A stretch of 64,000 nucleotides of DNA. Origin: Rhodobacterales bacterium HKCCE2091 (GTDB lineage Bacteria; Pseudomonadota; Alphaproteobacteria; Rhodobacterales; Rhodobacteraceae). A program made the position numbers and the translations under genes. This document shows, piece by piece, positions 34,671-44,891 of this stretch. Location of the stretch: contig WVSL01000021.1 of NCBI GenBank assembly GCA_015689685.1, positions 1 to 64,000 on the forward strand. The letters run 5' to 3'. The notes beneath the pieces were generated by a model that was given only the letters and a program-made list of their open reading frames with translations, was not told where the DNA came from and did not search any database. Positions within the stretch are counted from its first letter, which is position 1. Each line of letters starts with the position of its first letter.

Positions 34671-36765
34671 CCGGGACCGCTTCCAGCACCATCGCCATGA
34701 CGCTTTCCGCCGGGGCCTCGACGACCGCGCCCGCGATGCGGCCGGTCGGACCGCCGTCGGGCTCGCTCGTGTCGATCATGATCCGCCAGCGCCGCCGCTC
34801 GGACACCGGGGGCAGGGTGACGTCGACCTCCGGCCCGCGATTGAAAACGAGGAAGATCGCGTCTTCGCGCGCGGCGTAGCCCGGCGTGCCGGACGCCATC
34901 CGCAACTCGACACAGATGACGTGCTCGGCCTCGGCCCATCTCGCGTCGTCCATCGGCTCGCCGTCCGGGCGCCACCAGAACAGGTCGGACAGCCCGTCTT
35001 CGGGCCGCTCGCGCGAATGCAGGAAGCGTTTCTGACGCAGGATCGGGTGCCGCCGCCGGATCGCGATGAGCCGGCGGGTGAACTCGGCGAATCCGGTATC
35101 GGCGCGAGGCCAGTCGATCCAGCCGGTTTCGTTGTCCTGGGCATAGGCGTTGTTGTTGCCGCCCTGGGAATTGCCGATCTCGTCCCCGGCGAGGATCATC
35201 GGCGTGCCCTGCGACAGCAGGAGTGTCGCCATCATGTTGCGCCGCCGCCGCGCCCTGCGGTCGCGGATGCGCGGATCGTCGGTCGGCCCCTCGACCCCGA
35301 GGTTGTCCGAGAAATTCTCGGAATGGCCGTCGCGGTTCCCCTCGCCGTTGGCCTCGTTGTGGCGGTCGCGGTAGGCGACCCAGTCGGCCAGCGTGAACCC
35401 GTCATGGGCGGTGACGAAGTTGACCGAGGAGGTCGCGGGACGGCCGGAATGGTCGAATTGAAGGGCGGAGCCGCTGAGCCTGTCCGCGAGCGCGGGCAGC
35501 ATCGCCTCGTCGCCGCGCCAGAACCGCCGCACCCCGTCGCGGTACTTGTCGTTCCATTCGTGGAACGGTGGCGGGAAGGCGCCGACCTGGTAGCCGCCGG
35601 GCCCGATGTCCCAGGGCTCCGCGATCAGTTTGACGCGGGTCAGGACCGGATCCTGCCGCACCGCGTCGAAGAAGGCAGCGCCCGGATCGAAGCCGGCCTC
35701 GGTCCGGCCGAGCGTGGCGCAGAGGTCGAAGCGGAACCCGTCGACGCCCATCACCTCGACCCAGTAGCGCAAGGAATCCATCACCATCCGAAGGACCATC
35801 GGGTGGTCGAGGTTCAGCGTGTTCCCGGTGCCGGTATCGTTGACGTAGTACCGCGGGTCGCCGTCGGTGAGCCGGTAGTAGGCGCGGTTGTCGAGCCCGC
35901 GGAACGACAGCGTCGGGCCAAGCTCGCTGCCCTCGCCGGTGTGGTTGTAGACCACGTCGAGAATGATCTCGATCCCGGCATCGTGAAGCCGTGCGACCAT
36001 GTGCTGGAATTCCCAGAGCTGGCCGCGGTGCAGGTAGCGCGGATCGGGCGCGAAGAAGCCGATCGTCTGGTAACCCCAGTAGTTCCGCAGCCCCTTCTGC
36101 ACGAGGAACCGGTCGTTGAGGAAGGCGTGGACCGGCAGAAGCTCCACCGCCGTCACGCCGAGCCGGGTGAGGTGTTCCAGCATCGGGTCCGAGGCCACGC
36201 CGAGGAAGGTGCCCTTCGGCGCGGCCTGCGGGTGCAACTGCGTCAGCCCCTTGACGTGGGCCTCGTAGATCACCGTCTCGTCCATCGGCGTCAGCGGCGG
36301 GCGGGTGGCGCCCCAGGAAAACGCCGGGTCCTCGACCACGCAGCGCGGCATGAACGGTGCGCTGTCGCGGGTGTCGAAGCTGAGGTCGGCATCGTGGGCA
36401 CCGACGGTGTAGCCCATCAGCGCGTCGTGCCAGACCGGGTGCGCGGTGATCCGGCGCGCATAGGGATCGAGCAGGAGCTTGTGGCGGTTGAACCGGTGCC
36501 CGTCGGCCGGGGCATAGGGGCCTTCGGCGCGGAGCCCGTAGAACGCGCCGGGCGGCAGGCCGGGCACGAAGCCGTGCCACACGTCGCCGTCGCGTTCGGG
36601 CAGGGGCAGGCACTGCGTTTCCCGCCGTCCGTCCTCGGAGAACAGGCAGACATGAACCTGCGTCGCGTGCTGCGAGAATACGGCGAAGTTGACGCCGTCG
36701 CCCCGAAAGGTCGCGCCGAGGGGCGCGGGGCGCCCCCCCACGATCGACCATGTCATGTCACTCAT
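34663..36765 (-). CDS. glgX: Glycogen debranching enzyme GlgX
   Basis: This 700-residue GH13 enzyme has an N-terminal CBM48 domain (LGATFRGDGVNFAVFSQHAT) and a TIM barrel. Catalytic motifs are VDGFRFDLCATLGR (nucleophile Asp), KLIAEPWDIGPGGYQVG (acid/base Glu) and NFVTAHDGFTLADWV. GlgX removes alpha-1,6-linked chains left after phosphorylase action. ATG 36765 overlaps the glgA stop by 4 bp. An open frame continuing far upstream through glgA is an artefact of GC content, not a fusion. Confidence 0.95.
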   Translation of the reverse strand: MSDMTWSIVGGRPAPLGATFRGDGVNFAVFSQHATQVHVCLFSEDGRRETQCLPLPERDGDVWHGFVPGLPPGAFYGLRAEGPYAPADGHRFNRHKLLLDPYARRITAHPVWHDALMGYTVGAHDADLSFDTRDSAPFMPRCVVEDPAFSWGATRPPLTPMDETVIYEAHVKGLTQLHPQAAPKGTFLGVASDPMLEHLTRLGVTAVELLPVHAFLNDRFLVQKGLRNYWGYQTIGFFAPDPRYLHRGQLWEFQHMVARLHDAGIEIILDVVYNHTGEGSELGPTLSFRGLDNRAYYRLTDGDPRYYVNDTGTGNTLNLDHPMVLRMVMDSLRYWVEVMGVDGFRFDLCATLGRTEAGFDPGAAFFDAVRQDPVLTRVKLIAEPWDIGPGGYQVGAFPPPFHEWNDKYRDGVRRFWRGDEAMLPALADRLSGSALQFDHSGRPATSSVNFVTAHDGFTLADWVAYRDRHNEANGEGNRDGHSENFSDNLGVEGPTDDPRIRDRRARRRRNMMATLLLSQGTPMILAGDEIGNSQGGNNNAYAQDNETGWIDWPRADTGFAEFTRRLIAIRRRHPILRQKRFLHSRERPEDGLSDLFWWRPDGEPMDDARWAEAEHVICVELRMASGTPGYAAREDAIFLVFNRGPEVDVTLPPVSERRRWRIMIDTSEPDGGPTGRIAGAVVEAPAESVMAMVLEAVPDE

Positions 36766-38180
36766 GCGGGTTCTTTTACGAGCCCTTTCAGCAACGCGCC
36801 ATAGGCCTCCGCGCTGGCCGGCCAGCCGACCGGATGCGACATCGCGTTTCGCTGCATCCGCGCCCAGATCTTGGGCTGCCGGTAAAGCTCCGCCATGTGG
36901 GTGATCGCGTCGGCAAGCGCCTGTGCGGTGACCGGGTGGAACTGGAACCCGGTCGCCACCCCCGCCATCACCGCCGCGGCGTTGGCCGGGATCACGGTGT
37001 CGGCCAGCCCGCCCGTCAGCGCGACGAGCGGCAGGGTTCCGAACCGCAGGCCGTAGAGTTGCGTCAGCCCGCAGGGTTCGAACCGCGACGGCACCAGGAT
37101 CGTGTCGCCGCCGGTCACCAGCATCCGCGCGAGATCCTCGTCGTAGCCGATTTCCACGGCGAGGTTCGGCTCGGCCTCGGCCATCGCGCGGTAGGCGGTC
37201 TCCAGCTCCGGGTCGCCGGAGCCGAGGACGGCGAGTTGGCCGCCCTGCGCGAACAGGGCCGGCAGAGCCTCGAGCAGGAGGTCGAGCCCCTTCTGCTGCG
37301 TTAGCCGCGACACCACCACCGCGAGCGGGCCATCGGCCGCGGGCAGGCCCATGCGGTCGCGCAACGCCGTCTTGTGTGCGGCCTTGCCCTTCGCGGTCTT
37401 GTAGGGCGGCGTCCAGACGCTTTCGTCTATGCCATTGAGAATGCCGATGAAATCCGCCTTCCGCGATCGCAGGACGCCTTCCAGCCCCATGCCGAAATCC
37501 ATCGTCATCAGCTCTTCGGCGTAGGTCGGGCTGACGGTCGAGATGCGGTCGGCGTAGACCAGCCCGGCCTTCAGCGCGCTGATCTTGCCGTAAAATTCGA
37601 ACCCGTCGGGCTGGAAGCCCCACCGCGGCAGGGCGAGCTGGTCGAGCATCGCGGCAGGGGCGAGGCCCTGGAAGGCGATGTTGTGGATGGTGACCAGCGT
37701 GCCGACCCGTCCCTCGGCGCCGAGAAGCCGAAGGTAGACCGGCGCGAGCGCGGCCTGCCAGTCGTGCAGGTGCAGGACCTGCGGCCGCCAGCCCGCGACG
37801 CCCTCGGCCCCTATCCGCGCGGCGGCGAGCGACAGGGCGGCGAAGCGCTGCGGGTTGTCGGGCCAGTCCTGCCCGTTGTCGTCGAGGTAGATCCGCCCCG
37901 GCCGGTCGAAGAGATGCGGCGCGTCGAGCGCGTAGAGCATGTGACCGCCGAGATCGCCCTTCAGCAGCCGCGCCGGCCCGCCGAAGAGATCGCCGAGGTC
38001 CGCCAGAACCGTCCGGCCCGGCAGCGCGGACAGGACGGCGGGGTAGGCGGGCAGGAGCGTATGCACCTCGACCCCTTGCGGGGCCAGGGCCGCGGGCAGC
38101 GCACCGGCGACGTCGGCAAGCCCGCCGGTCTTGACCAGCGGCACGCATTCCGACGCGACCGAAAGGACGCGGGTGGTCAT
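36762..38180 (-). CDS. glgA: Glycogen synthase (ADP-glucose dependent)
   Basis: This 472-residue GT5 enzyme begins [20 protein letters not shown], with the ADP-glucose-binding KTGGLADV motif at residues 17-24. [20 protein letters not shown] and [20 protein letters not shown] complete the synthase fold. It extends alpha-1,4-glucan chains from ADP-glucose. The start at 38180 overlaps the stop of glgC by 4 bp. Confidence 0.96.
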   Translation of the reverse strand: MTTRVLSVASECVPLVKTGGLADVAGALPAALAPQGVEVHTLLPAYPAVLSALPGRTVLADLGDLFGGPARLLKGDLGGHMLYALDAPHLFDRPGRIYLDDNGQDWPDNPQRFAALSLAAARIGAEGVAGWRPQVLHLHDWQAALAPVYLRLLGAEGRVGTLVTIHNIAFQGLAPAAMLDQLALPRWGFQPDGFEFYGKISALKAGLVYADRISTVSPTYAEELMTMDFGMGLEGVLRSRKADFIGILNGIDESVWTPPYKTAKGKAAHKTALRDRMGLPAADGPLAVVVSRLTQQKGLDLLLEALPALFAQGGQLAVLGSGDPELETAYRAMAEAEPNLAVEIGYDEDLARMLVTGGDTILVPSRFEPCGLTQLYGLRFGTLPLVALTGGLADTVIPANAAAVMAGVATGFQFHPVTAQALADAITHMAELYRQPKIWARMQRNAMSHPVGWPASAEAYGALLKGLVKEPA

Positions 38181-39445
38181 GTAAGCGCCGCCTCTCGCCG
38201 GTCGAGCATCGCCTGGGTGATGAGCGTGACGCCCGTGTCGGTCACGCGGAACCACTTCGCGTCCTCCTCAGGATCCTCGCCGACGACGAGGCCGTTCGGG
38301 ATCTCCACGCCGCGGTCGATGACGCAGGAGTGCAGCCGGGCGTGGCGGTGGACGACGACCTTCGGCAGGGCGACCACGCGGGTCAGCGAGGCGTAGGAAT
38401 TCGTGTGGCAGTTGGTGAACAGGAGCGATTCCCGGATCTCGGTGCCGGAGACGATGCAGCCCCCCGCGACCATCGACGAAATCGCCAGCCCGCGCCGGTC
38501 GCTTTCGTCGTGGATGAACTTCGCCGGCGGCACAATCTCGGAATAGGTCCAGATCGGCCAGTCGTGGTCCCAGAGGTCCAGTTCGGGCGTGAAGTTGGTG
38601 AGGTCGATGTTGGCCTTCCAGAACGCGTCCACCGTGCCGACGTCGCGCCAGTAGGACGGCGCCTCCTTCGACGACCGCACGCAGCTGTCGGTGAAGCGGT
38701 GCGCCTGCGCCTTTCCGTTCTTCACGATGTCGGGGATCAGGTCGCCGCCGAAGTCGTGGGCGGAGTTCGGGTCGTCCGCGTCGGCCAGGAGCAGTTCGCG
38801 CAGGTATGGCCAACTGAAGACGTAGATCCCCATCGAGGCGAGCGCGACGGATGGATCGTCGGGCGTGCCAGGCGGATCCTTCGGCTTTTCGAGGAACGAG
38901 GTGATGCGGTCGTTCGCGTCCACCGCCATGACGCCGAAGGCCGTCGCCTCCTCGCGCGGGACGGTCAGGCAGCCCACGGTCACGTCGGCACCGGATTCGA
39001 CGTGCTGCCGCAGCATGACCTCGTAATCCATCTTGTAGATGTGGTCGCCCGCCAGGATCACGATGTAGTCGATGTCGTAGCTGTCCACGATGTCGATGTT
39101 CTGGGTCACCGCGTCGGCGGTGCCGCGATACCACCGGTTCTCGTCGACGCGCTGGCTGGCGGGCAGGATGTCGAGGAACTCGTTGCGCTCGGCCCGGAAG
39201 AAGTTCCAGCCGCGCTGGCAGTGGCGGATCAGGCTGTGGGCCTTGTACTGGGTCGCGATCGCCATCTTGCGGATGCCCGAGTTCAGCGCGTTCGACAGCG
39301 CGAAGTCGATGATCCGTGTCTTGCCGCCGAAATAGACCGCGGGCTTCACCCGGTTGTCGGTCAGTTCCTTGAGGCGGCTCCCGCGTCCCCCGGCCAGGAC
39401 GAAGGCCATGGACCGCGCGGCCAGCCGGTTGCTCCTGTCTCCCAT
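38177..39445 (-). CDS. glgC: Glucose-1-phosphate adenylyltransferase
   Basis: This 422-residue enzyme makes ADP-glucose from ATP and glucose-1-phosphate, the committed and usually allosterically regulated step. It has the pyrophosphorylase motif [20 protein letters not shown] (14-33), [15 protein letters not shown], catalytic [14 protein letters not shown] and [14 protein letters not shown]-terminal left-handed beta-helix region follows ([20 protein letters not shown]). It lies 42 bp after glgB and overlaps glgA by 4 bp. Confidence 0.96.
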   Translation of the reverse strand: MGDRSNRLAARSMAFVLAGGRGSRLKELTDNRVKPAVYFGGKTRIIDFALSNALNSGIRKMAIATQYKAHSLIRHCQRGWNFFRAERNEFLDILPASQRVDENRWYRGTADAVTQNIDIVDSYDIDYIVILAGDHIYKMDYEVMLRQHVESGADVTVGCLTVPREEATAFGVMAVDANDRITSFLEKPKDPPGTPDDPSVALASMGIYVFSWPYLRELLLADADDPNSAHDFGGDLIPDIVKNGKAQAHRFTDSCVRSSKEAPSYWRDVGTVDAFWKANIDLTNFTPELDLWDHDWPIWTYSEIVPPAKFIHDESDRRGLAISSMVAGGCIVSGTEIRESLLFTNCHTNSYASLTRVVALPKVVVHRHARLHSCVIDRGVEIPNGLVVGEDPEEDAKWFRVTDTGVTLITQAMLDRREAALT

Positions 39446-39487
39446 CGCAATCTCTCCCTTCGGTTCCGTGCCTCCGCCGCGTGTCAG

Positions 39488-41692
39488 TCAGGACTCCCGC
39501 AGCAGGTAGATGGTTCCAAGCGGCGGGACGGTGATCTCGGCGCTAGCGGGCTGGCCCTGCCAGGCCGTGTCCGTCGCGGTGACGCCGCCGCCATTGCCCA
39601 TCCCGCTGCCGCCATAGTCGGTGGCGTCCGTGTTCAGGATCTCGCGCCACCGGCCCGTCGCGGGCAGGCCGATGCGCAGGCCGCCTCGCGGGACCGGCGT
39701 GAAGTTGCAGATCACCACCGCCTCCGCGTCGCGGGGCCCGCCGCGCCGCACCCACGAATAGACCGAGGTGTCGGCGTCGTTGGATTCGATCCACTGGAAG
39801 CCCTCGGGCTCGCTGTCCTTGGCGTGCAGCGCCGGGGTCTCGCGGTAGACGCGGTTCAGGTCGCGCACCAGCGCCCGGACGCCCGCATGGGCAGGGGCAT
39901 CCGCGTAGCCCCAGGCGATCTCGCCCTCGTGGTTCCATTCCTCGCGCTGGCCGAACTCCTGCCCCATGAACAGGAGCTTCTTGCCCGGGTGCCCCCACAT
40001 GAAGCCGTAATAGGCGCGCAGGTTGGCGAATTGCTGCCAGTCGTCGCCCGGCATCCGGCCAAGGATCGAGCCCTTGCCGTGCACCACCTCGTCATGGCTG
40101 AGCGGCAGGATGAAATTCTCGGAAAACGCGTAGTGCAGGCCAAAGGTCATCTGGTGGTGATGGTGTTTGCGGTGGATCGGTTCCCGCCCCATGTAGTCGA
40201 GCGTGTCGTTCATCCAGCCCATGTTCCACTTGTAGCCGAAGCCGAGCCCGCCCGCGTCCACCGGCGCGGAGACCTTGGGGTAGGACGTGCTTTCCTCCGC
40301 CGCGGTCAGGATGCCGGGGCATTCGCCATAGGCCAGCACGTTCATCGCTTGCAGCATGGCGATGGCCTCGTAGTTCTCCCGCCCGCCGTCCTTGTTCGGC
40401 ACCCACTCACCGTCCTTGCGGCTGTAGTCGCGGTAGAGCATCGAGGCCACGGCATCCACGCGCAGCCCATCGGTGTGGTATTCTTCCAGCCAATACAGCG
40501 CGTTGGAGGTCAGGTAGTTCTTCACCTCGGTTCGACCGTAGTTGAAGATCAGCGTGTTCCAGTCGGTGTGGAAGCCCTCTCGCGGGTCGGCGTGTTCGTA
40601 AAGCGGCGTGCCGTCGAAACGGCCAAGCCCGTGGGCGTCGGTCGGGAAATGCCCCGGCACCCAGTCGAGGATGACGCCGAGCCCGGCCCGGTGCGCCGCG
40701 TTCACGAGGTCGCGGAATTCGTGCGGCGGGCCGTGGCGGATCGTCGGCGCGAACAGGCCCACGGGCTGGTAGCCCCAGGACCCGTCGAAGGGATACTCGC
40801 TCAGCGGCAGGAACTCGATATGGGTGAAGCCCATGTCCTTCGCGTAGCCGACGAGTTCCTCCGCCGCCTCCTTGTAGGATATGAACCGCCCGCCGTCCTT
40901 CCGCCGCCAGGACCCCAGGTGGACCTCGTAGATCGAGATCGGGGAGGTGCGGGCGTTCCGCAGGACACGTTCCTGCATCCAGCCGTCGTCGGACCAGCCG
41001 TAGCCCGAGATGTCGCGCACGACCGAGGCGTTCGACGGCGCGTGTTCCGACCCGAAGCCGACGGGGTCGGACTTGAGCGGCAGGACGGTGCCGTCGGGGT
41101 CGACGATCTCGTACTTGTAGGCTTCGCCGTCGCCGATTCCGGGGACAAAGATTTCCCAGATGCCGGTGGTCCCGCGGGCCCGCATCGCGTGGCGGCGGCC
41201 GTCCCAGGCGTTGAACCCGCCCACGACCGACACCCGTGTCGCATTCGGGGCCCAGACCGCGAAATGGGTGCCCTGCACGCCTTCGTGCTCGCACGGATGC
41301 GCGCCGAGTACCTTCCACAGCCGCCGGTGCGATCCCTCGCCGAAATAGTACTCGTCCTGTTCGCCGAGTACGGGGCCGAAGCGGTAGGGATCCTCGACGC
41401 TCCATTCCTGGCCGAGCGCGTTGCGGCCTTCCAGCGTGTAGGGTTTGCCGCCGGGGATCTTGCCCTGGAACAGGCCGGGCTGGCCGTCGATCCGGGGCAG
41501 GGGATGGCGGCGGCCGTCGACGCGGGCCGCCAGCGTCTCGGCGCCGGGGTCGAAGGCGGTCAGCCAGGTGGCGCGGCCGCGCTTGTGGGGGCCGAGGATC
41601 GAGAACGGGTTGCCGTGGCGCCCCTCGCGGATCGCCGCGAAGTCCGCCGCGCTGCCGACGGCCGGGGTCGTGTCGGGCTGGCTCTCCTCCAT
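39488..41692 (-). CDS. glgB: 1,4-alpha-glucan branching enzyme
   Basis: This 734-residue GH13 enzyme has two N-terminal beta domains (up to ~220, including a CBM48-type [20 protein letters not shown]) and a TIM barrel. Catalytic regions are [20 protein letters not shown] (nucleophile Asp), [12 protein letters not shown] (Glu) and [15 protein letters not shown] (Asp). It creates alpha-1,6 branches. It sits between glgP and glgC in the same orientation with gaps of 64 and 42 bp, so probably one transcript. Confidence 0.96.
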   Translation of the reverse strand: MEESQPDTTPAVGSAADFAAIREGRHGNPFSILGPHKRGRATWLTAFDPGAETLAARVDGRRHPLPRIDGQPGLFQGKIPGGKPYTLEGRNALGQEWSVEDPYRFGPVLGEQDEYYFGEGSHRRLWKVLGAHPCEHEGVQGTHFAVWAPNATRVSVVGGFNAWDGRRHAMRARGTTGIWEIFVPGIGDGEAYKYEIVDPDGTVLPLKSDPVGFGSEHAPSNASVVRDISGYGWSDDGWMQERVLRNARTSPISIYEVHLGSWRRKDGGRFISYKEAAEELVGYAKDMGFTHIEFLPLSEYPFDGSWGYQPVGLFAPTIRHGPPHEFRDLVNAAHRAGLGVILDWVPGHFPTDAHGLGRFDGTPLYEHADPREGFHTDWNTLIFNYGRTEVKNYLTSNALYWLEEYHTDGLRVDAVASMLYRDYSRKDGEWVPNKDGGRENYEAIAMLQAMNVLAYGECPGILTAAEESTSYPKVSAPVDAGGLGFGYKWNMGWMNDTLDYMGREPIHRKHHHHQMTFGLHYAFSENFILPLSHDEVVHGKGSILGRMPGDDWQQFANLRAYYGFMWGHPGKKLLFMGQEFGQREEWNHEGEIAWGYADAPAHAGVRALVRDLNRVYRETPALHAKDSEPEGFQWIESNDADTSVYSWVRRGGPRDAEAVVICNFTPVPRGGLRIGLPATGRWREILNTDATDYGGSGMGNGGGVTATDTAWQGQPASAEITVPPLGTIYLLRES

Positions 41693-41756
41693 GAGCCGAC
41701 TCTAGCCCGATGCCGGTGGCTTGCAAGCGTCGTGGCGGGCCGCCCGGTGCTGCAGC

Positions 41757-44123
41757 TCAGAGCAGCGCCTTCGCCCCCCAGATGTCGTGCATGTAGCCCC
41801 GGATCGTGCGGTCGGACGAGAACCATCCGGACCGCGCGGTGTTCAGCGCCGCCATCCGCCGCCAGCCGGTCTGGTCGGCGAAGGCGGCGTCGGCCTCGCG
41901 CTGCGCGCGCCAGTAATCGGTGAAGTCCGAGGCCACGAGGAAGTAATCATGGCCCGAGACGTTGGCCGCGATATGGGCGTAGCGGTCGGGCTCGCCGGGG
42001 CTGAAGCCGCCGTCGCGGATCAGGGCCACGGCGCGTTTCAGGCGCGGGTCCGCCGCGATCGCCTTCGCCGCGTGGCCGTCGAGCTCGCGGCGCGCCACGA
42101 CCTCGTCCGCCGTCATCCCGAAGAGAAAGAAGTTCTCCGCCCCCACGCGGTCGCGGATTTCCACGTTGGCGCCGTCGAGCGTGCCGATGGTCGGCGCGCC
42201 GTTCAGGGCGAACTTCATGTTGCCGGTGCCGGAGGCCTCCTTGCCTGCGGTGGAGATCTGTTCCGACAGGTCCGCGGCCGGGATCAGCCGTTCGGCCAGC
42301 GTCACGTTGTAGTTGGGCAGGAAGGCGATCTGAAGGTAGTCCCGCGTCTTCGGATCGGCGTTCACGACATGGGCGACGTCGTTGATGAGCCGGATGATGT
42401 CCTTGGCGAAGAAGTATCCCGGCGCCGCCTTGCCCGCGAAAATCTTGACCCGCGGCGTCCAGCCCGCGTTCGGCGCCTCGCGGATCGCCTGCCACAGCGC
42501 GATCGCCTCGATGATGTTGAGATGCTGGCGCTTGTATTCGTGCATCCGCTTGATCTGGACGTCGAACATCCATGTCGGGTCGAGGTTGAGCCCCATGTGC
42601 TCGGACAGGAAGTCCGACAGCTCCGCCTTGTTGGCCGTCTTGGCCTCGGCATAGCGTTCGAGGAAGGAGGCGTCGTCCAGGTGCGGCTCCAGCGCCTTCA
42701 GCTTCTCTAGGTCCGCGACCCAGTCCTCCCCGATCGCCTCGGTGATCAGCGCCGAAAGACGCGGGTTGCAGGTGTGAAGCCAGCGGCGCGGCGTGACGCC
42801 GTTGGTCTCGTTCACGATCCGCTCGGGGTGAAGCCGGTGCAGTTCCTTGAACACGGTCGTCTTCATCAGGTCGGTGTGCAGCGCCGAGACGCCGTTGACC
42901 TTCTGCGCCATGATGAAGCTCAACTCGCCCATCCGCACCTGCCCGCCGGACCGCGCGGAGACCTTGCGGGTCGGGTTCTCCTTCGCGTGAAGCTGGTCGA
43001 TCCGGTCGATCAGTTGCAGGTGGCGCGGCAACAGCTTGCCCATCAGCGACTCGGGCCAGGCCTCCAGCGCCTCGGGCAGGAGCGTGTGGTTGGTGTAGTT
43101 CAGGACTCCGCGCGCGTTCTCGACCGCGTCGGCGAAGCTCATCTTCCGCTCGTCGTGCAACAGCCGCACCAGTTCCGGCCCGGCGATGGCGGGGTGGGTG
43201 TCGTTGAGCTGGATCGCGACCTTGGCGGGCAGGGCGCGCAGGTCGCCGTGTTCGCTGTCGAAGCGGCGCAGGATGTCCGCGAGCGAGGCGGCGGTGAAGA
43301 AGTATTCCTGCTTCAGCCGCAGCTCCTTGCCCTGCTCGGTGGTGTCGTCGGGATATAGCACCCGGCTCAGCGTGCGGGCACCCGCCTCGGGCTCCGCGGC
43401 GGCGGCGTAGTCGCCCCGGTTGAACCGGTCGAGGTCGAAGCCGTGCTCGGCCCGCCCGGACCAGAGCCGCAGCGTGTTGGCCCACCGGCCCTTCCAGCCG
43501 ACGACGGGCGTGTCCCATGCCTGCGCCATCACCGCCTCGGCGGGCGACCACGTCGCGGTCCGGCCGGCCTCGGCCACGACGCCGCCGAAGCCGATGCGAT
43601 AGCGCACCTCGGGGCGTTCGAATTCCCACGGGTGCGGCTCGTCCAGCCAGGTTTCCGGCGCCTCCATCTGGCGCCCCTCGGAGATCGACTGCCGGAACAG
43701 CCCGTGTTCGTAGCGGATGCCGTAGCCGTGGGCGGGGCAGCCGAGCGTCGAGAGGCTTTCGAGGAAGCAGGCCGCGAGCCGGCCGAGCCCGCCGTTGCCG
43801 AGCGCCGCGTCCGGTTCGTCATGCACCACGGTATCGAAGTCGAGACCGAGCCCGGCCATCGCCTCCTGCACGTCGTCCAGCAGTTCGAGGTTCACGATCC
43901 CGTCCTGAAGGAGCCGCCCGATCAGGAATTCCATCGACAGGTAGTAGACCCGCTTGGCCCCGGCGGCGTAGGTGGCGCGGGTCGCGGCGAACCAGCTGTC
44001 GACGATGCGGTCGCGGATTGCGTGGCTTAGCGCCATCCGCCAGTCGCGGGTTTGCGCGTGGTCCGGGTCCTTGCCGACGGAATAGCTCAGGTGGCCGAGG
44101 ATCGCGTCCTTCATCGTGGGCAT
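41757..44123 (-). CDS. glgP: Glycogen phosphorylase
   Basis: This 788-residue enzyme releases glucose-1-phosphate from glycogen. Visible sites are YYLSMEFLIGRLLQDGIVNL near the N-terminus, GNGGLGRLAACFLES, and the pyridoxal-phosphate lysine in KEASGTGNMKFALNGAP. It is the first gene of the six-gene glycogen operon. The leader and promoter should lie between 44124 and the terminator at 44217. Confidence 0.96.
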   Translation of the reverse strand: MPTMKDAILGHLSYSVGKDPDHAQTRDWRMALSHAIRDRIVDSWFAATRATYAAGAKRVYYLSMEFLIGRLLQDGIVNLELLDDVQEAMAGLGLDFDTVVHDEPDAALGNGGLGRLAACFLESLSTLGCPAHGYGIRYEHGLFRQSISEGRQMEAPETWLDEPHPWEFERPEVRYRIGFGGVVAEAGRTATWSPAEAVMAQAWDTPVVGWKGRWANTLRLWSGRAEHGFDLDRFNRGDYAAAAEPEAGARTLSRVLYPDDTTEQGKELRLKQEYFFTAASLADILRRFDSEHGDLRALPAKVAIQLNDTHPAIAGPELVRLLHDERKMSFADAVENARGVLNYTNHTLLPEALEAWPESLMGKLLPRHLQLIDRIDQLHAKENPTRKVSARSGGQVRMGELSFIMAQKVNGVSALHTDLMKTTVFKELHRLHPERIVNETNGVTPRRWLHTCNPRLSALITEAIGEDWVADLEKLKALEPHLDDASFLERYAEAKTANKAELSDFLSEHMGLNLDPTWMFDVQIKRMHEYKRQHLNIIEAIALWQAIREAPNAGWTPRVKIFAGKAAPGYFFAKDIIRLINDVAHVVNADPKTRDYLQIAFLPNYNVTLAERLIPAADLSEQISTAGKEASGTGNMKFALNGAPTIGTLDGANVEIRDRVGAENFFLFGMTADEVVARRELDGHAAKAIAADPRLKRAVALIRDGGFSPGEPDRYAHIAANVSGHDYFLVASDFTDYWRAQREADAAFADQTGWRRMAALNTARSGWFSSDRTIRGYMHDIWGAKALL

Positions 44124-44216
44124 GCGGGGTTCTTTCGTTCTTTACCGGGGGCGGCGTCGCGCCGCGCCGCCCGATTGATGGGGATGCCGGGCCGGAGCGC
44201 AAGTGGCGGGGCCCGG

Positions 44217-44240
44217 AAAACCCGGCCATGCGGGGCCGGG
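44217..44240 (-). terminator. Rho-independent terminator of the MCE operon
   Basis: On the minus strand, CCCGGCC - 6-nt loop - GGCCGGG is followed by TTTT. It lies 24 bp after the stop of the lipoprotein gene that ends the MCE operon and before the glgP promoter region, so it insulates the two operons. The U-tract is short. Confidence 0.55.
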
Positions 44241-44264
44241 GCGGGGTCTCGTGCGAAAATCGGG

Positions 44265-44891
44265 CTAGAGCGGCCGGCCGAGGCGCGCCATTGCCCACGG
44301 CGTGAACTCGGCCAGGATTTCCGACATCGCGGCGTCGAAGGCGGCCACCACCTCGTCGGCATCCGTGCCCGCGGCCACGGCCTCGGCGGCGAAGTTGCGG
44401 CTGGCGAAGACCACCACGTCGCGCTCGCGCAGGATGCGCACGGTCATCGCGATCCGCACCAGCGGCGGCTCGTCCCCCGACGCCTCGGCCTGGAAATCCA
44501 CGAGGTCGGTAACGATGGAGTAGTCGCCGTAGCTCGACAGCGGGTCGCGGCCCACGTAGAGCAGCCCGCCGGTCGCGGACAGGCTCCGCACCATCAGGGT
44601 CTGCACCATCTTCGGCGCCTCCTCGCCCCACCGCGCGCCTGGCAGGTACTGCGCCTGGTAGGGGTCGGGGCGGATCATGATCCGGTCGGTGTCGATGGTG
44701 CCGGATGCGACCGGCAGGCCGACCACAACCTCCCGCTGCAACGGTGTGCCCGAGGTCGTCGGCAGGTTCGCGGGCGGCCGCAGTTCGTAGACGTCGAGCG
44801 GCCGCGACGCCCCGCCGAGCGCGCCGAGCGCCCCGCAGGAGGGCAGGAGGGCGAGGAGCGCAATCGCGATCAGGATCCGCATTCGGGTCAC
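44265..44891 (-). CDS. ABC-type transport auxiliary lipoprotein (MCE system outer-membrane component)
   Basis: This 208-residue protein begins with a lipoprotein signal ending LLPSC; Cys19 would be lipidated. The mature part (LDVYELRPPANLPTT, GTIDTDRIMIRPDPYQAQYL, GARWGEEAPKMVQTLM) matches the PqiC/ABC_trans_aux family, which forms the outer-membrane end of MCE lipid transporters. It is the last gene of the mlaE-like/ATPase/MCE/lipoprotein operon and overlaps the MCE gene by 4 bp. Confidence 0.88.
   Translation of the reverse strand: MTRMRILIAIALLALLPSCGALGALGGASRPLDVYELRPPANLPTTSGTPLQREVVVGLPVASGTIDTDRIMIRPDPYQAQYLPGARWGEEAPKMVQTLMVRSLSATGGLLYVGRDPLSSYGDYSIVTDLVDFQAEASGDEPPLVRIAMTVRILRERDVVVFASRNFAAEAVAAGTDADEVVAAFDAAMSEILAEFTPWAMARLGRPL

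Noticed and set aside
34663-38148. A continuous 1161-codon frame suggesting a glgA-glgX fusion
   Set aside because: The upstream part is an out-of-frame shadow of glgA (Arg/Gly/Ala-rich). The GlgX domain begins at ATG 36765, which overlaps the glgA stop in the usual 4-bp way.
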